A stretch of DNA of 64,000 nt from Parietaria judaica (taxonomy: Eukaryota > Streptophyta > Magnoliopsida > Rosales > Urticaceae): positions 42,890,501-42,954,500 of the forward strand of contig OX940863.1 in NCBI GenBank assembly GCA_954871525.1. The letters are read 5' to 3'. The notes beneath the pieces are model-generated. The model made no database searches. It saw nothing but the letters and a program-made list of their open reading frames with translations, and had not been told where the DNA came from. Numbering within the stretch: position 1 is the first letter of the stretch; each line of letters starts with the position of its first letter. The translations under genes were made by a program, and so were the position numbers. Of the stretch, positions 23,005-37,392 are shown piece by piece.

Positions 23005-25881
23005 GAAAAGTGTTAAAAATTGGTTATCTTACGAGAGCAAATACGATGCGTTCTTGATGAAATTTGAGATGCTAGACCTTCTTTAGGGTGGTATTATTAT
23101 AAATTGGGGTAGTTTTGGAATTAAAACTTTTTGGAGCTCTCTTAAAATCCAGTTTCAACCATTAATGCGTGCTCCAAAAAACACTGAGTCTTTTTCCCAT
23201 TTTCCGAGAAAGAACCCTAATTAAACGATATTTTAAACATCAAATGAACTTCAAAATGCTTAATAATGTGTAATTGTATCACATTTACTTATTTTAATAC
23301 CTAAACAGCGAAGAGCTATCTCCTAGTTTCTATATCAAGCCGTTAATGGGTTAAAACTTTTAACGAAAAGTGTTAAAAATTTGTTTTCTTACGAGAGCAA
23401 ATACGATGCGTTCATGATGAAATTTGAGTTCCTAGACCTTCTTTAGGGTGGTATTATTATAAATTGGGTTTGTTTTGGCATTGAAAGTTTTTCGAGCTCT
23501 CTTAAAATCTAGTTTCAACAATTAACGCGTCCTCCAAAAAAAACTGAGTCTTTTTCCCATTTTACGCGAAAAAGCTCTAATTAAAAGATATTTTAAACAA
23601 AAAAGTAACTTAAAAATGCTTAATAATGTGTAATTCTATAACATTAACTTATTTTAATCCCTAAATTGCGAAGCACTATCTCCTAGTTTCTATATCAAGC
23701 CGTTAACGGGTTAAAATCTTGACCGAAAGTGTTAAAAATTGGTTATCTTACGAGAGCAAACACGATGCGTTCTTGATGAAATTTGAGTTGCTAGACCTTC
23801 TTTAGGGTGGTATTATTATAAATTGGGTTAGTTTTGGCATTAAAAGTTTTTGGAGCTCTCTTAAAATCCAGTTTCAACAATTAATGCGTGCTCCAAAAAA
23901 AACTGAGTCTTTTTCCCATTTTCCAAAAAAGAACCCTAATTAAACGATATTTTAAACATCAAATGAACTTCAAAATGCTTAATAATGTGTAATTGTATCA
24001 CATTTACTTATTTTAATACCTAAACAGCGAAGAGCTATCTCCTAGTTTCTATATCAAGCCGTTAATGGGTTAAAACTTTTAACGAAGAGTGTTAAAAATT
24101 TGTTTTCTTACGAGAGCAAATACGATGCGTTCATGATGAAATTTGAGTTCCTAGACCTTCTTTAGGGTGGTATTATTATAAATTGGGTTGGTTTTGGCAT
24201 TGAAAGTTTTTCGAGCTCTCTTAAAATCTAGTTTCATCAATTAACGCGTCCTCCAAAAAAAACTGAGTCTTTTTCGCATTTTACGCGAAAAAGCTCTAAT
24301 TAAAAGATATTTTAAACAAAAAAGTAACTTAAAAATGCTTAATAATGTGTAATTCTATTACATTAACTTATTTTAATCCCTAAATTGCGAAGCACTATCT
24401 CCTAGTTTCTATATGAAGCCGTTAACGGGTTAAAATCTTGACCGAAAGTGTTAAAAATTGGTTATCTTACGAGAGCAAACACGATGCGTTCTTGATGAAA
24501 TTTGAGTTGCTAGACCTTCTTTAGGGTGGTATTATTATAAATTGGGTTAGTTTTGGCATTAAAAGTTTTTGGAGCTCTCTTAAAATCCAGTTTCAACAAT
24601 TAATGCGTGCTCCAAAAAAAACTGAGTCTTTTTCCCATTTTCCGAGAAAGAACCCTAATTAAACGATATTTTAAACATAAAATGAACTTCAAAATGCTTA
24701 ATAATGTGTAATTGTATCACATTTACTTATTTTAATACCTAAACAGCGAAGAGCTATCTCCTAGTTTCTATATCAAGCCGTTAATGGGTTAAAACTTTTA
24801 ACGAAAAGTGTTAAAAATTTGTTTTCTTACGAGAGCAAATACGATGCGTTCATGATGAAATTTGAGTTCCTAGACCTTCTTTAGGGTGGTATTATTATAA
24901 ATTGGGTTTGTTTTGGCATTGAAAGTTTTTCGAGCTCTCTTAAAATCTAGTTTCAACAATTAACGCGTCCTCCAAAAAAAACTGAGTCTTTTTCCCATTT
25001 TACGCGAAAAAGCTCTAATTAAAAGATATTTTAAACAAAAAAGTAACTTAAAAATGCTTAATAATGTGTAATTCTATAACATTAACTTATTTTAATCCCT
25101 AAATTGCGAAGCACTATCTCCTAGTTTCTATATCAAGCCGTTAACGGGTTAAAATCTTGACCGAAAGTGTTAAAAATTGGTTATCTTACGAGAGCAAACA
25201 CGATGCGTTCTTGATGAAATTTGAGTTGCTAGACCTTCTTTAGGGTGGTATTATTATAAATTGGGTTAGTTTTGGCATTAAAAGTTTTTGGAGCTCTCTT
25301 AAAATCCAGTTTCAACAATTAATGCGTGCTCCAAAAAAAACTGAGTCTTTTTCCCATTTTCCGAGAACGAACCCTAATTAAACGATATTTTAAACATAAA
25401 ATGAACTTCAAAATGCATAATAATGTGTAATTGTATCACATTTACTTATTCTAATACCTAAACAGCGAAGAGCTATCTCCTAGTTTCTATATCAAGCCGT
25501 TAATGGGTTAAAACTTTTAACGAAGAGTGTTAAAAATTTGTTTTCTTACGAGAGCAAATACGATGCGTTCATGATGAAATTTGAGTTCCTAGACCTTCTT
25601 TTGGGTGGTATTATTATAAATTGGGTTGGTTTTGGCATTGAAAGTTTTTCGAGCTCTCTTAAAATCTAGTTTCATCAATTAACGCGTCCTCCAAAAAAAA
25701 CTGAGTCTTTTTCCCATTTTACGCGAAAAAGCTCTAATTAAAAGATATTTTAAACAAAAAAGTAACTTAAAAATGCTTAATAATGTGTAATTCTATTACA
25801 TTAACTTATTTTAATCCCTAAATTGCGAAGCACTATCTCCTAGTTTCTATATGAAGCCGTTAACGGGTTAAAATCTAGACC
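23005..25881. repeat. Tetramer pair (23005/24444 and 23725/25163)
   Basis: B of 23005 and 24444 share ctataacatt and the A-like tail tatatcaagccgttaacgg. B of 23725 and 25163 share taacgaagagtg, gggttggtttt and tttcatcaatt. The alternation gives a period of 1438-1439 bp. The A head of 23005 is the older ctttaccgaaaag form with ggaattaaaac, so the old-to-young boundary lies inside the 23005 dimer. Confidence 0.75.
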
Positions 25882-28759
25882 GAAAGTGTTAAAAATTGGT
25901 TATCTTACGAGAGCAAACACGATGCGTTCTTGATGAAATTTGAGTTGCTAGACCTTCTTTAGGGTGGTATTATTATAAATTGGGTTAGTTTTGGCATTAA
26001 AAGTTTTTGGAGCTCTCTTAAAATCCAGTTTCAACAATTAATGCGTGCTCCAAAAAAAACTGAGTCTTTTTCCCATTTTCCGAGAAAGAACCCTAATTAA
26101 ACGATATTTTAAACATCAAATGAACTTCAAAATGCTTAATAATGTGTAATTGTATCACATTTACTTATTCTAATACCTAAACAGCGAAGAGCTATCTCCT
26201 AGTTTCTATATCAAGCCGTTAATGGGTTAAAACTTTTAACGAAGAGTGTTAAAAATTTGTTTTCTTACGAGAGCAAATACGATGCGTTCATGATGAAATT
26301 TGACTTCCTAGACCTTCTTTAGGGTGGTATTATTATAAATTGGGTTTGTTTTGGCATTGAAAGTTTTTCGAGCTCTCTTAAAATCTAGGTTCATCAATTA
26401 ACGCGTCCTCCAAAAAAAACTGAGTCTTTTTCCCATTTTACGCGAAAAAGCTCTAATTAAAAGATATTTTAAACAAAAAAGTAACTTAAAAATGCTTAAT
26501 AATGTGTAATTCTATTACATTAACTTATTTTAATCCCTAAATTGCGAAGCACTATCTCCTAGTTTCTATATGAAGCCGTTAACGGGTTAAAATCTTGACC
26601 GAAAGTGTTAAAAATTGGTTATCTTACGAGAGCAAACACGATGCGTTCTTGATGAAATTTGAGTTGCTAGACCTTCTTTAGGGTGGTATTATTATAAATT
26701 GTGTTAGTTTTGGCATTAAAAGTTTTTGGAGCTCTCTTAAAATCCAGTTTCAACAATTAATGCGTGCTAAAAAAAAAACTGAGTCTTTTTCCCATTTTCC
26801 GAGAAAGAACCCTAATTAAACGATATTTTAAACATCAAATGAACTTCAAAATGCTTAATAATGTGTAATTGTATCACATTTACTTATTTTAATACCTAAA
26901 CAGCGAAGAGCTATCTCCTAGTTTCTATATCAAGCCGTTAATGGGTTAAAACTTTTAACGAAGAGTGTTAAAAATTTGTTTTCTTACCAGAGCAAATACG
27001 ATGCGTTCATGATGAAATTTGAGTTCCTAGACCTTCTTTAGGGTGGTATTATTATAAATTGGGTTTGTTTTGGCATTGAAAGTTTTTCGAGCTCTCTTAA
27101 AATCTAGTTTCATCAATTAACGCGTCCTCCAAAAAAAACTGAGTCTTTTTCCCATTTTACGCGAAAAAGCTCTAATTAAAAGATATTTTAAACAAAAAAG
27201 TAACTTAAAAATGCTTAATAATGTGTAATTATATTACATTAACTTATTTTAATCCCTAAATTGCGAAGCACTATCTCCTAGTTTCTATATGAAGCCGTTA
27301 ACGGGTTAAAATCTTGACCGAAAGTGTTAAAAATTGGTTATCTCACGAGAGCAAACACGATGCGTTCTTGATGAAATTTGAGTTGCTAGACCTTCTTTAG
27401 GGTGGTATTATTATAAATTGGGTTAGTTTTGGCATTAAAAGTTTTTGGAGCTATCTTAAAATCCAGTTTCAACAATTAATGCGCACCTCCAAAAAAAACT
27501 GAGTCTTTTTCCCATTTTCCGAGAAAGAACCCTAATTAAACGATATTTTAAACATCAAATGAACTTAAAAATGCTTAATAATGTGTAATTGTATCACATT
27601 TACTTATTCTAATACCTAAACAGCGAAGAGCTATCTCCTAGTTTCTATATCAAGCCGTTAATGGGTTAAAACATTTAACGAAGAGTGTTAAAAATTTGTT
27701 TTCTTACGAGAGCAAATACGATGCGTTCATGATGAAATTTGAGTTCCTAGACCTTCTTTAGGGTGGTATTATTATAAATTGGGTTTGTTTTGGCATTGAA
27801 AGTTTTTCGAGCTCTCTTAAAATCTAGGTTCATCAATTAACGCGTCCTCCAAAAAAAACTGAGTCTTTTTCCCATTTTACGCGAAAAAGCTCTAATTAAA
27901 AGATATTTTAAACAAAAAAGTAACTTAAAAATGCTTAATAATGTGTAATTCTATTACATTAACTTATTTTAATCCCTAAATTGCGAAGCACTATCTCCTA
28001 GTTTCTATATGAAGCCGTTAACGGGTTAAAATCTTGACCGAAAGTGTTAAAAATTGGTTATCTTACGAGAGCAAAGACGATGCGTTCTTGATGAAATTTG
28101 AGTTGCTAGACCTTCTTTAGGGTGGTATTATTATAAATTGGGTTAGTTTTGGCATTAAAAGTTTTTGGAGCTCTCTTAAAATCCAGTTTCAACAATTAAT
28201 GCGTGCTCCAAAAAAAACTGAGTCTTTTTCCCATTTTCCGAGAAAGAACCCTAATTAAACGATATTTTAAACATCAAATGAACTTCAAAATGCTTAATAA
28301 TGTGTAATTGTATCACATTTACTTATTTTAATACCTAAACAGCGAAGAGCTATCTCCTAGTTTCTATATCAAGCCGTTAATGGGTTAAAACTTTTAACGA
28401 AGAGTGTTAAAAATTTGTTTTCTTACGAGAGCAAATACGATGCGTTCATGATGAAATTTGAGTTCCTAGACCTTCTTTAGGGTGGTATTATTATAAATTG
28501 GGTTTGTTTTGGCATTGAAAGTTTTTCGAGCTCTCTTAAAATCTAGTTTCAACAATTAACGCGTCCTAAAAAAAAAAACTGAGTCTTTTTCCCATTTTAC
28601 GCGAAAAAGCTCTAATTAAAAGATATTTTAAACAAAAAAGTAACTTAAAAATGCTTGATAATGTGTAATTCTATTACATTAACTTATTGTAATCCCTAAA
28701 TTGCGAAGCACTATCTCCTAGTTTCTATATGAAGCCGTTAACGGGTTAAAATCTTGACC
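25882..28759. repeat. Dimers of the aacacgatg / gaagagtg subtype (25882, 26601, 27320, 28040)
   Basis: A monomers of 25882, 26601 and 27320 read gcaaacacgatg; 28040 reads gcaaagacgatg, one step from both forms. B monomers read taacgaagagtg; the first three have tcatcaatt (in 25882 and 27320 as taggttcatcaatt). The 27320 unit has a small insertion, gcgcacctcc, at 27481-27490. The A tail cttattctaatacc links 25163, 25882 and 27320. Spacing is 719-720 bp. Confidence 0.82.
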
Positions 28760-31700
28760 GAAAGTGTTAAAAATTGGTTATCTTACGAGAGCAAATACGA
28801 TGCGTTCTTGATGAAATTTGAGTTGGTAGACCTTCTTTAGGGTGGTATTATTATAAATTGGGTTAGTTTTGGCATTAAAAGTTTTTGGAGCTCTCTTAAA
28901 ATCCAGTTTCAACAATTAATGCGTGCTCCAAAAAAAACTGAGTCTTTTTCCCATTTTCCGAGAAACAACCCTAATTAAACGATATTTTAAACATCAAATG
29001 AACTTCAAAATGCTTAATAATGTGTAATTGTATCACATTTACTTATTTTAATACCTAAACAGCGAAGAGCTATCTCCTAGTTTCTATATCAAGCCGTTAA
29101 TGGGTTAAAACTTTTAACGAAGAGTGTTAAAAATTTGTTTTCTTACGAGAGCAAATACGATGCGTTCATGATGAAATTTGAGTTCCTAGACCTTATTTAG
29201 GGTGGTATTATTATAAATTGGGTTTGTTTTGGCATTGAAAGTTTTTCGAGCTCTCTTAAAATCTAGTTTCAACAATTAACGCGTCCTCCAAAAAAAACTG
29301 AGTCTTTTTCCCATTTTACGCGAAAAAGCTCCAATTAAAAGATATTTTAAACAAAAAAGTAACTTAAAAATGCTTAATAATGTGTAATTCTATTAAATTA
29401 ACTTATTTTAATCCCTAAATTGCGAAGCACTATCTCCTAGTTTCTATATGAAGCCGTTAACGGGTTAAAATCTGGACCGAAAGTGTTAAAAATTGGTTAT
29501 CTTACGAGAGCAAATACAATGCGTTCTTGATGAAATTTGAGTTGATAGACCTTCTTTAGGGTGGTATTATTATAAATTGGGTTAGTTTTGGAATTAAAAG
29601 TTTTTGGAGCTCTCTTAAAATCCAGTTTCAACAATTAATGCGTGCTAAAAAAAAAACTGAGTCTTTTTCCCATTTTCCGAGAAACAACCCTAATTAAACG
29701 ATATTTTAAACATCAAATGAACTTCAAAATGCTTAATAATGTGTAATTGTATCACATTTACTTATTTTAATACCTAAACAGCGAAGAGCTATCTCCTAGT
29801 TTCTATATCAAGCCGTTAATGGGTTAAAACTTTTAACGAAGCATGTTAAAAATTTGTTTTCTTACGAGAGCAAATACGATGCGTTCATGATGAAATTTAA
29901 GTTCCTAGACCTTCTTTAGGGTGGTATTATTATAAATTGGGTTTGTTTTGGCATTGAAAGTTTTTCGAGCTCTCTTAAAATCTAGTTTCAACAATTAACG
30001 CGTCCTACAAAAAAAAAAACTGAGTCTTTTTCCCATTTTACGCGAAAAAGCTCTAATTAAAAGATATTTTAAACAAAAAAGTAACTTAAAAATGCTTAAT
30101 AATGTGTAATTCTATTACATTAACTTATTGTAATCCCTAAATTGCGAAGCACTATCTCCTAGTTTCTATATGAAGCCGCTAACGGGTTAAAATCTTGACC
30201 GAAAGTGTTAAAAATTGGTTATCTTACGAGAGCAAATACGATGCGTTCTTGATGAAATTTGAGTTGGTAGACCTTTTTTAGGGTGGTATTATTATAAATT
30301 GGGTTAGTTTTGGCATTAAAAGTTTTTGGAGCTCTCTTAAAATCCAGTTTCAACAATTAATGCGTGCTCCAAAAAAAACTGAGTCTTTTTCCCATTTTCC
30401 GAGAAACAACCCTAATTAAACGATATTTTAAACATCAAATGAACTTCAAAATGCTTAATAATGTGTAATTGTATCACATTTACTTATTTTAATACCTAAA
30501 CAGCGAAGAGCTATCTCCTAGTTTCTATATCAAGCCGTTAATGGGTTAAAACTTTTAACGAAGAGTGTTAAAAATTTGTTTTCTTACGAGAGCAAATACG
30601 ATGCGTTCATGATGAAATTTGAGTTCCTAGACCTTCTTTAGGGTGGTATTATTATAAATTGGGTTTTTTTTGGCATTGAAAGTTTTTTGAGCTCTTTTAA
30701 AATCTAGTTTCAACAATTAACTCGTCCTCCAAAAAAAACTGAGTCCTTTTCCCATTTTACGCGAAAAAGCTCTAATTAAAAGATATTTTAAACAAAAAAG
30801 TAACTTAAAAATGCTTAATAATGTGTAATTCTATTACATTAACTTATTTTAATCCCTAAATTGCGAAGCACTATCTCCTAGTTTCTATATGAAGCCGTTA
30901 ACGGGTTAAAATCTGGACCGAAAGTGTTAAAAATTGGTTATCTTACGAGAGCAAATACAATGCGTTCTTGATGAAATTTGAGTTGATAGACCTTCTTTAG
31001 GGTGGTATTATTATAAATTGGGTTAGTTTTGGCATTAAAAGTTTTTGGAGCTCTCTTAAAATCCAGTTTCAACAATTAATGCGTGCTCCAAAAAAAACTG
31101 AGTCTTTTTCCCATTTTCCGAGAAACAACCCTAATTAAACGATATTTTAAACATCAAATGAACTTCAAAATGCTTAATAATGTGTAATTGTATCACATTT
31201 ACTTATTTTAATACCTAAACAGCGAAGAGCTATTTCCTAGTTTCTATATCAAGCCGTTAATGGGTTAAAACTTTTAACGAAGAGTGTTCAAAATTTGTTT
31301 TCTTACGAGAGCAAATACGATGCGTTCATGATGAAATTTGAGTTCCTAGACCTTATTTAGGGTGGTATTATTATAAATTGGGTTTGTTTTGGCATTGAAA
31401 GTTTTTCGAGCTCTCTTAAAATCTAGGTTCATCAATTAACGCGTCCTCCAAAAAAAACTGAGTCTTTTTCCCATTTTACGCGAAAAAGCTCTAATTAAAA
31501 GATATTTTAAACAAAAAAGTGACTTAAAAATGCTTAATAATGTGAAATTCTATTACATTAACTTATTGTAATCCCTAAATTGCGAAGCACTATCTCCTAG
31601 TTTCTATATGAAGCCGTTAACGGGTTAAAATCTTGACCGAAAGTGTTAAAAATTGGTTATCTTACGAGAGCAAATACGATGCGTTCTTGATGAAATTTGA

Positions 31701-34700
31701 GTTGGTAGACCTTCTTTAGGGTGGTATTATTATAAATTGGGTTAGTTTTGGCATTAAAAGTTTTTGGAGCTCTCTTAAAATCCAGTTTCAACAATTAATG
31801 CGTGCTCCAAAAAAAACTGAGTCTTTTTCCCATTTTCCGAGAAACAACCCTAATTAAACGATATTTTAAACATCAAATGAACTTAAAAATGCTTAATAAT
31901 GTGTAATTGTATCACATTTACTTATTTTAATACCTAAACAGCGAAGAGCTATCTCCTAGTTTCTATATCAAGCCGTTAATGGGTTAAAACTTTTAACGAA
32001 GAGTGTTAAAAATTTGTTTTCTTACGAGAGCAAATACAATGCGTTCATGATGAAATTTGAGTTCCTAGACCTTCTTTAGGGTGGTATTATTATAAATTGG
32101 GTTTGTTTTGGCATTGAAAGTTTTTCGAGCTCTCTTAAAATCTAGGTTCATCAATTAACGCGTCCTCCAAAAAAAACTGAGTCTTTTTCCCATTTTACGC
32201 GAAAAAGCTCTAATTAAAAGATATTTTAAACAAAAAAGTAACTTAAAAATGCTTAATAATGTGTAATTCTATTACATTAACTTATTATAATCCCTAAATT
32301 GCGAAGCACTATCTCCTAGTTTCTATATGAAGCCGTTAACGGTTTAAAATCTGGACCGAAAGTGTTAAAAATTGGTTATCTTACGAGAGCAAATACAATG
32401 CGTTCTTGATGAAATTTGAGTTGCTAGACCTTCTTTAGGGTGGTATTATTATAAATTGGGTTATTTTTGGCATTAAAAGTTTTTGGAGCTCTCTTAAAAT
32501 CCAGTTTCAACAATTAATGCGTGCTCCAAAAAAAACTGAGTCTTTTTCCCATTTTCCGAGAAACAACCCTAATTAAACGATATTTTAAACATCAAATGAA
32601 CTTCAAAATGCTTAATAATGTGTAATTGTATCACATTTACTTATTTTAATACCTAAACAGCGAAGAGCTATCTCCTAGTTTCTATATCAAGCCGTTAATG
32701 GGTTAAAACTTTTAACGAAGAGTGTTCAAAATTTGTTTTCTTACGAGAGCAAATACGATGCGTTCATGATGAAATTTGAGTTCCTAGACCTTATTTAGGG
32801 TGGTATTATTATAAATTGGGTTTGTTTTGGCATTGAAAGTTTTTCGAGCTCTCTTAAAATCTAGGTTCATCAATTAACGCGTCCTCCAAAAAAAACTGAG
32901 TCTTTTTCCCATTTTACGCGAAAAAGCTCTAATTAAAAGATATTTTAAACAAAAAAGTGACTTAAAAATGCTTAATAATGTGTAATTCTATTACATTAAC
33001 TTATTGTAATCCCTAAATTGCGAAGCACTATCTCCTAGTTTCTATATGAAGCCGTTAACGGGTTAAAATCTTGACCGAAAGTGTTAAAAATTGGTTATCT
33101 TACGAGAGCAAATACGATGCGTTCTTGATGAAATTTGAGTTGGTAGACCTTCTTTAGTGTGGTATTATTATAAATTGGGTTAGTTTTGGCATTAAAAGTT
33201 TTTGGAGCTCTCTTAAAACGCAGTTTCAACAATTAATGCGTGCTCCAAAAAAAAAAACCTGAGTCTTTTTCCCATTTTACGAGAAACAACCCTAATTAAA
33301 CGATATTTTAAACATCAAATGAACTTCAAAATGCTTAATAATGTGTAATTGTATCACATTTACTTATTTTAATACCTAAACAGCGAAGAGCTATCTCCTA
33401 GTTTCTATATCAAGCCGTTAATGGGTTAAAACTTTTAACGAAGAGTGTTAAAAATTTGTTTTCTTACGAGAGCAAATACGATGCGTTCATGATGAAATTT
33501 GAGTTCCTAGACCTTCTTTAGGGTGGTATTATTATAAATTGGGTTTGTTTTGGCATTGAATGTTTTTCGAGCTCTCTTAAAATCTAGTTTCAACAATTAA
33601 CGCGTCCTCCAAAAAAAACTGAGTCTTTTTCCCATTTTACGCGAAAAAGCTCTAATTAAAAGACATTTTAAACAAAAAAGTAACTTAAAAATGCTTAATA
33701 ATGTGTAATTCTATTACATTAACTTATTTTAATCCCTAAATTGCGAAGCACTATCTCCTAGTTTCTATATGAAGCCGTTAACGGGTTAAAATCTGGACCG
33801 AAAGTGTTAAAAATTGGTTATCTTACGAGAGCAAATACAATGCGTTCTTGATGAAATTTGAGTTGATAGACCTTCTTTAGGGTGGTATTATTATAAATTG
33901 GGTTAGTTTTGGCATTAAAAGTTTTTGGAGCTCTCTTAAAATCCAGTTTCAACAATTAATGCGTGCTAAAAAAAAACTGAGTCTTTTTCCCATTTTCCGA
34001 GAAACAACCCTAATTAAACGATATTTTAAACATCAAATGAACTTAAAAATGCTTAATAATGTGTAATTGTATCACATTTACTTATTTTAATACCTAAATA
34101 GCGAAGAGCTATCTCCTAGTTTCTATATCAAGCCGTTAATGGGTTAAAACTTTTAACGAAGAGTGTTAAAAATTTGTTTTCTTACGAGAGCAAATACGAT
34201 GCGTTCATGATGAAATTTGAGTTCCTAGACCTTCTTTAGGGTGGTATTATTATAAATTGGGTTTGTTTTGGCATTGAAAGTTTTTCGAGCTCTCTTAAAA
34301 TCTAGTTTCAACAATTAACGCGTCCTACAAAAAAAACTGAGTCTTTTTCCCATTTTACGCGAAAAAGCTCTAATTAAAAGATATTTTAAACAAAAAAGTA
34401 ACTTAAAAATGCTTAATAATGTGTAATTCTATTACATTAACTTATTGTAATCCCTAAATTGCGAAGCACTATCTCCTAGTTTCTATATGAAGCCGTTAAC
34501 GGGTTAAAATCTTGACCGAAAGTGTTAAAAATTGGTTATCTTACGAGAGCAAATACGATGCGTTCTTGATGAAATTTGAGTTGGTAGACCTTCTTTAGGG
34601 TGGTATTATTATAAATTGGGTTAGTTTTGGCATTAAAAGTTTTTGGAGCTCTCTTAAAATCCAGTTTCAACAATTAATGCGTGCTCCAAAAAAAACTGAG

Positions 34701-37392
34701 TCTTTTTCCCATTTTCCGAGAAACAACCCTAATTAAACGATATTTTAAACATCAAATGAACTTCAAAATGCTTAATAATGTGTAATTGTATCACATTTAC
34801 TTATTTTAATACCTAAAGAGCGAAGAGCTATCTCCTAGTTTCTATATCAAGCCGTTAATGGGTTAAAACTTTTAACGAAGAGTGTTAAAAATTTGTTTTC
34901 TTACGAGAGCAAATACGATGCGTTCATGATGAAATTTGAGTTCCTAGACCTTCTTTAGGGTGGTATTATTATAAATTGGGTTTGTTTTGGCATTGAAAGT
35001 TTTTCGAGCTCTCTTAAAATCTAGTTTCAACAATTAACGCGTCCTCCAAAAAAAACTGAGTCTTTTTCCCATTTTACGCGAAAAAGCTCTAATTAAAAGA
35101 CATTTTAAACAAAAAAGTAACTTAAAAATGCTTAATAATGTGTAATTCTATTACATTAACTTATTTTAATCCCTAAATTGCGAAGCACTATCTCCTAGTT
35201 TCTATATGAAGCCGTTAACGGGTTAAAATCTGGACCGATAGTGTTAAAAATTGGTTATCTTACGAGAGCAAATACAATGCGTTCTTGATGAAATTTGAGT
35301 TGATAGACCTTCTTTAGGGTGGTATTATTATAAATTGGGTTAGTTTTGGCATTAAAAGTTTTTGGAGCTCTCTTAAAATCCAGTTTCAACAATTAATGCG
35401 TGCTAAAAAAAAACTGAGTCTTTTTCCCATTTTCTGAGAAACAACCCTAATTAAACGATATTTTAAACATCAAATGAACTTAAAAATGCTTAATAATGTG
35501 TAATTGTATCACATTTACTTATTTTAATACCTAAAGAGCGAAGATCTATCTCCTAGTTTCTATATCAAGCCGTTAATGGGTTAAAACTTTTAACGAAGAG
35601 TGTTAAAAATTTGTTTTCTTACGAGAGCAAATACGATGCGTTCATGATGAAATTTGAGTTCCTAGACCTTCTTTAGGGTGGTATTATTATAAATTGGGTT
35701 TGTTTTGGCATTGAAAGTTTTTCGAGCTCTCTTAAAATCTAGTTTCAACAATTAACGCGTCCTACAAAAAAAACTGAGTCTTTTTTCCATTTTACGCGAA
35801 AAAGCTCTAATTAAAAGATATTTTAAACAAAAAAGTAACTTAAAAATTCTTAATAATGTGTAATTCTATTACATTAACTTATTGTAATCCCTAAATTGCG
35901 AAGCACTATCTCCTAGTTTCTATATGAAGCCGTTAACGGGTTAAAATCTTGACCGAAAGTGTTAAAAATTGGTTATCTTACGAGAGCAAATACGATGCGT
36001 TCTTGATGAAATTTGAGTTGGTAGACCTTCTTTAGGGTGGTATTATTATAAATTGGGTTAGTTTTGGCATTAAAAGTTTTTGGAGCTCTCTTAAAATCCA
36101 GTTTCAACAATTAATGCGTGCTCCAAAAAAAACTGAGTCTTTTTCCCATTTTCCGAGAAACAACCCTAATTAAACGATATTTTAAACATCAAATGAACTT
36201 CAAAATGCTTAATAATGTGTAATTGTATCACATTTACTTATTTTAATACCTAAACAGCGAAGAGCTATCTCCTAGTTTCTATATCAAGCCGTTAATGGGT
36301 TAAAACTTTTAACGAAGAGTGTTAAAAATTTGTTTTCTTACGAGAGAAAATACGATGCGTTCATGATGAAATTTGAGTTCCTAGACCTTCTTTAGGGTGG
36401 TATTATTATAAATTGGGTTTGTTTTGGCATTGAAAGTTTTTCGAGCTCTCTTAAAATCTAGTTTCAACAATTAACGCGTCCTCCAAAAAAAACTGAGTCT
36501 TTTTCCCATTTTACGCGAAAAAGCTCTAATTAAAAGATATTTTAAACAAAAAAGTAACTTAAAAATGCTTAATAATGTGTAATTATATTACATTAACTTA
36601 TTTTAATCCCTAAATTGCGAAGCACTATCTCCTAGTTTCTATATGAAGCCGTTAACGGGTTAAAATCTGGACCGAAAGTGTTAAAAATTGGTTATCTTAC
36701 GAGAGCAAATACAATGCGTTCTTGATGAAATTTGAGTTGATAGACGTTCTTTAGGGTGGTATTATTATAAATTGGGTTAGTTTTGGCATTAAAAGTTTTT
36801 GGAGCTCTCTTAAAATCCAGTTTCAACAATTAATGCGTGCTAAAAAAAAAACTGAGTCTTTTTCCCATTTTCCGAGAAACAACCCTAATTAAACGATATT
36901 TTAAACATCAAATGAACTTCAAAATGCTTAATAATGTGTAATTGTATCACATTTACTTATTTTAATACCTAAAGAGCGAAGAGCTATCTCCTAGTTTCTA
37001 TATCAAGCCGTTAATGGGTTAAAACTTTTAACGAAGAGTGTTAAAAATTTGTTTTCTTACGAGAGCAAATACGATGCGTTCATGATGAAATTTGAGTTCC
37101 TAGACCTTCTTTAGGGTGGTATTATTATAAATTGGGTTAGTTTTGGCATTGAAAGTTTTTCGAGCTCTCTTAAAATCTTGTTTCAACAATTAACGCGTCC
37201 TCCAAAAAAAACTGAGTCTTTTTCCCATTTTACGCGAAAAAGCTCTAATTAAAAGATATTTTAAACAAAAAAGTAACTTAAAAATGCTTAATAATGTGTA
37301 ATTCTATTACATTAACTTATTTTAATCACTAAATTGCGAAGCACTATCTCCTAGTTTCTATATGAAGCCGTTAACGGGTTAAAATCTTGACT
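28760..37392. repeat. Tetrameric higher-order repeat, six copies of about 1438 bp
   Basis: Two dimer types alternate without fail in the head region. Type 1 starts cttgaccg and has gagttggtagacc (28760, 30201, 31639, 33077, 34518, 35955). Type 2 starts ctggaccg and has aatacaatgcg with gagttgatagacc (29479, 30920, 32358, 33800, 35237, 36674). The one exception is 32358, where the usual gctagacc is kept. A monomers read gagaaacaaccc throughout, which is private to this block. Copies run 28760, 30201, 31639, 33077, 34518 and 35955, with lengths 1437-1441 because the A-runs vary (near 30008 and 33247). In human alpha-satellite terms this is a four-monomer HOR. Confidence 0.88.
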
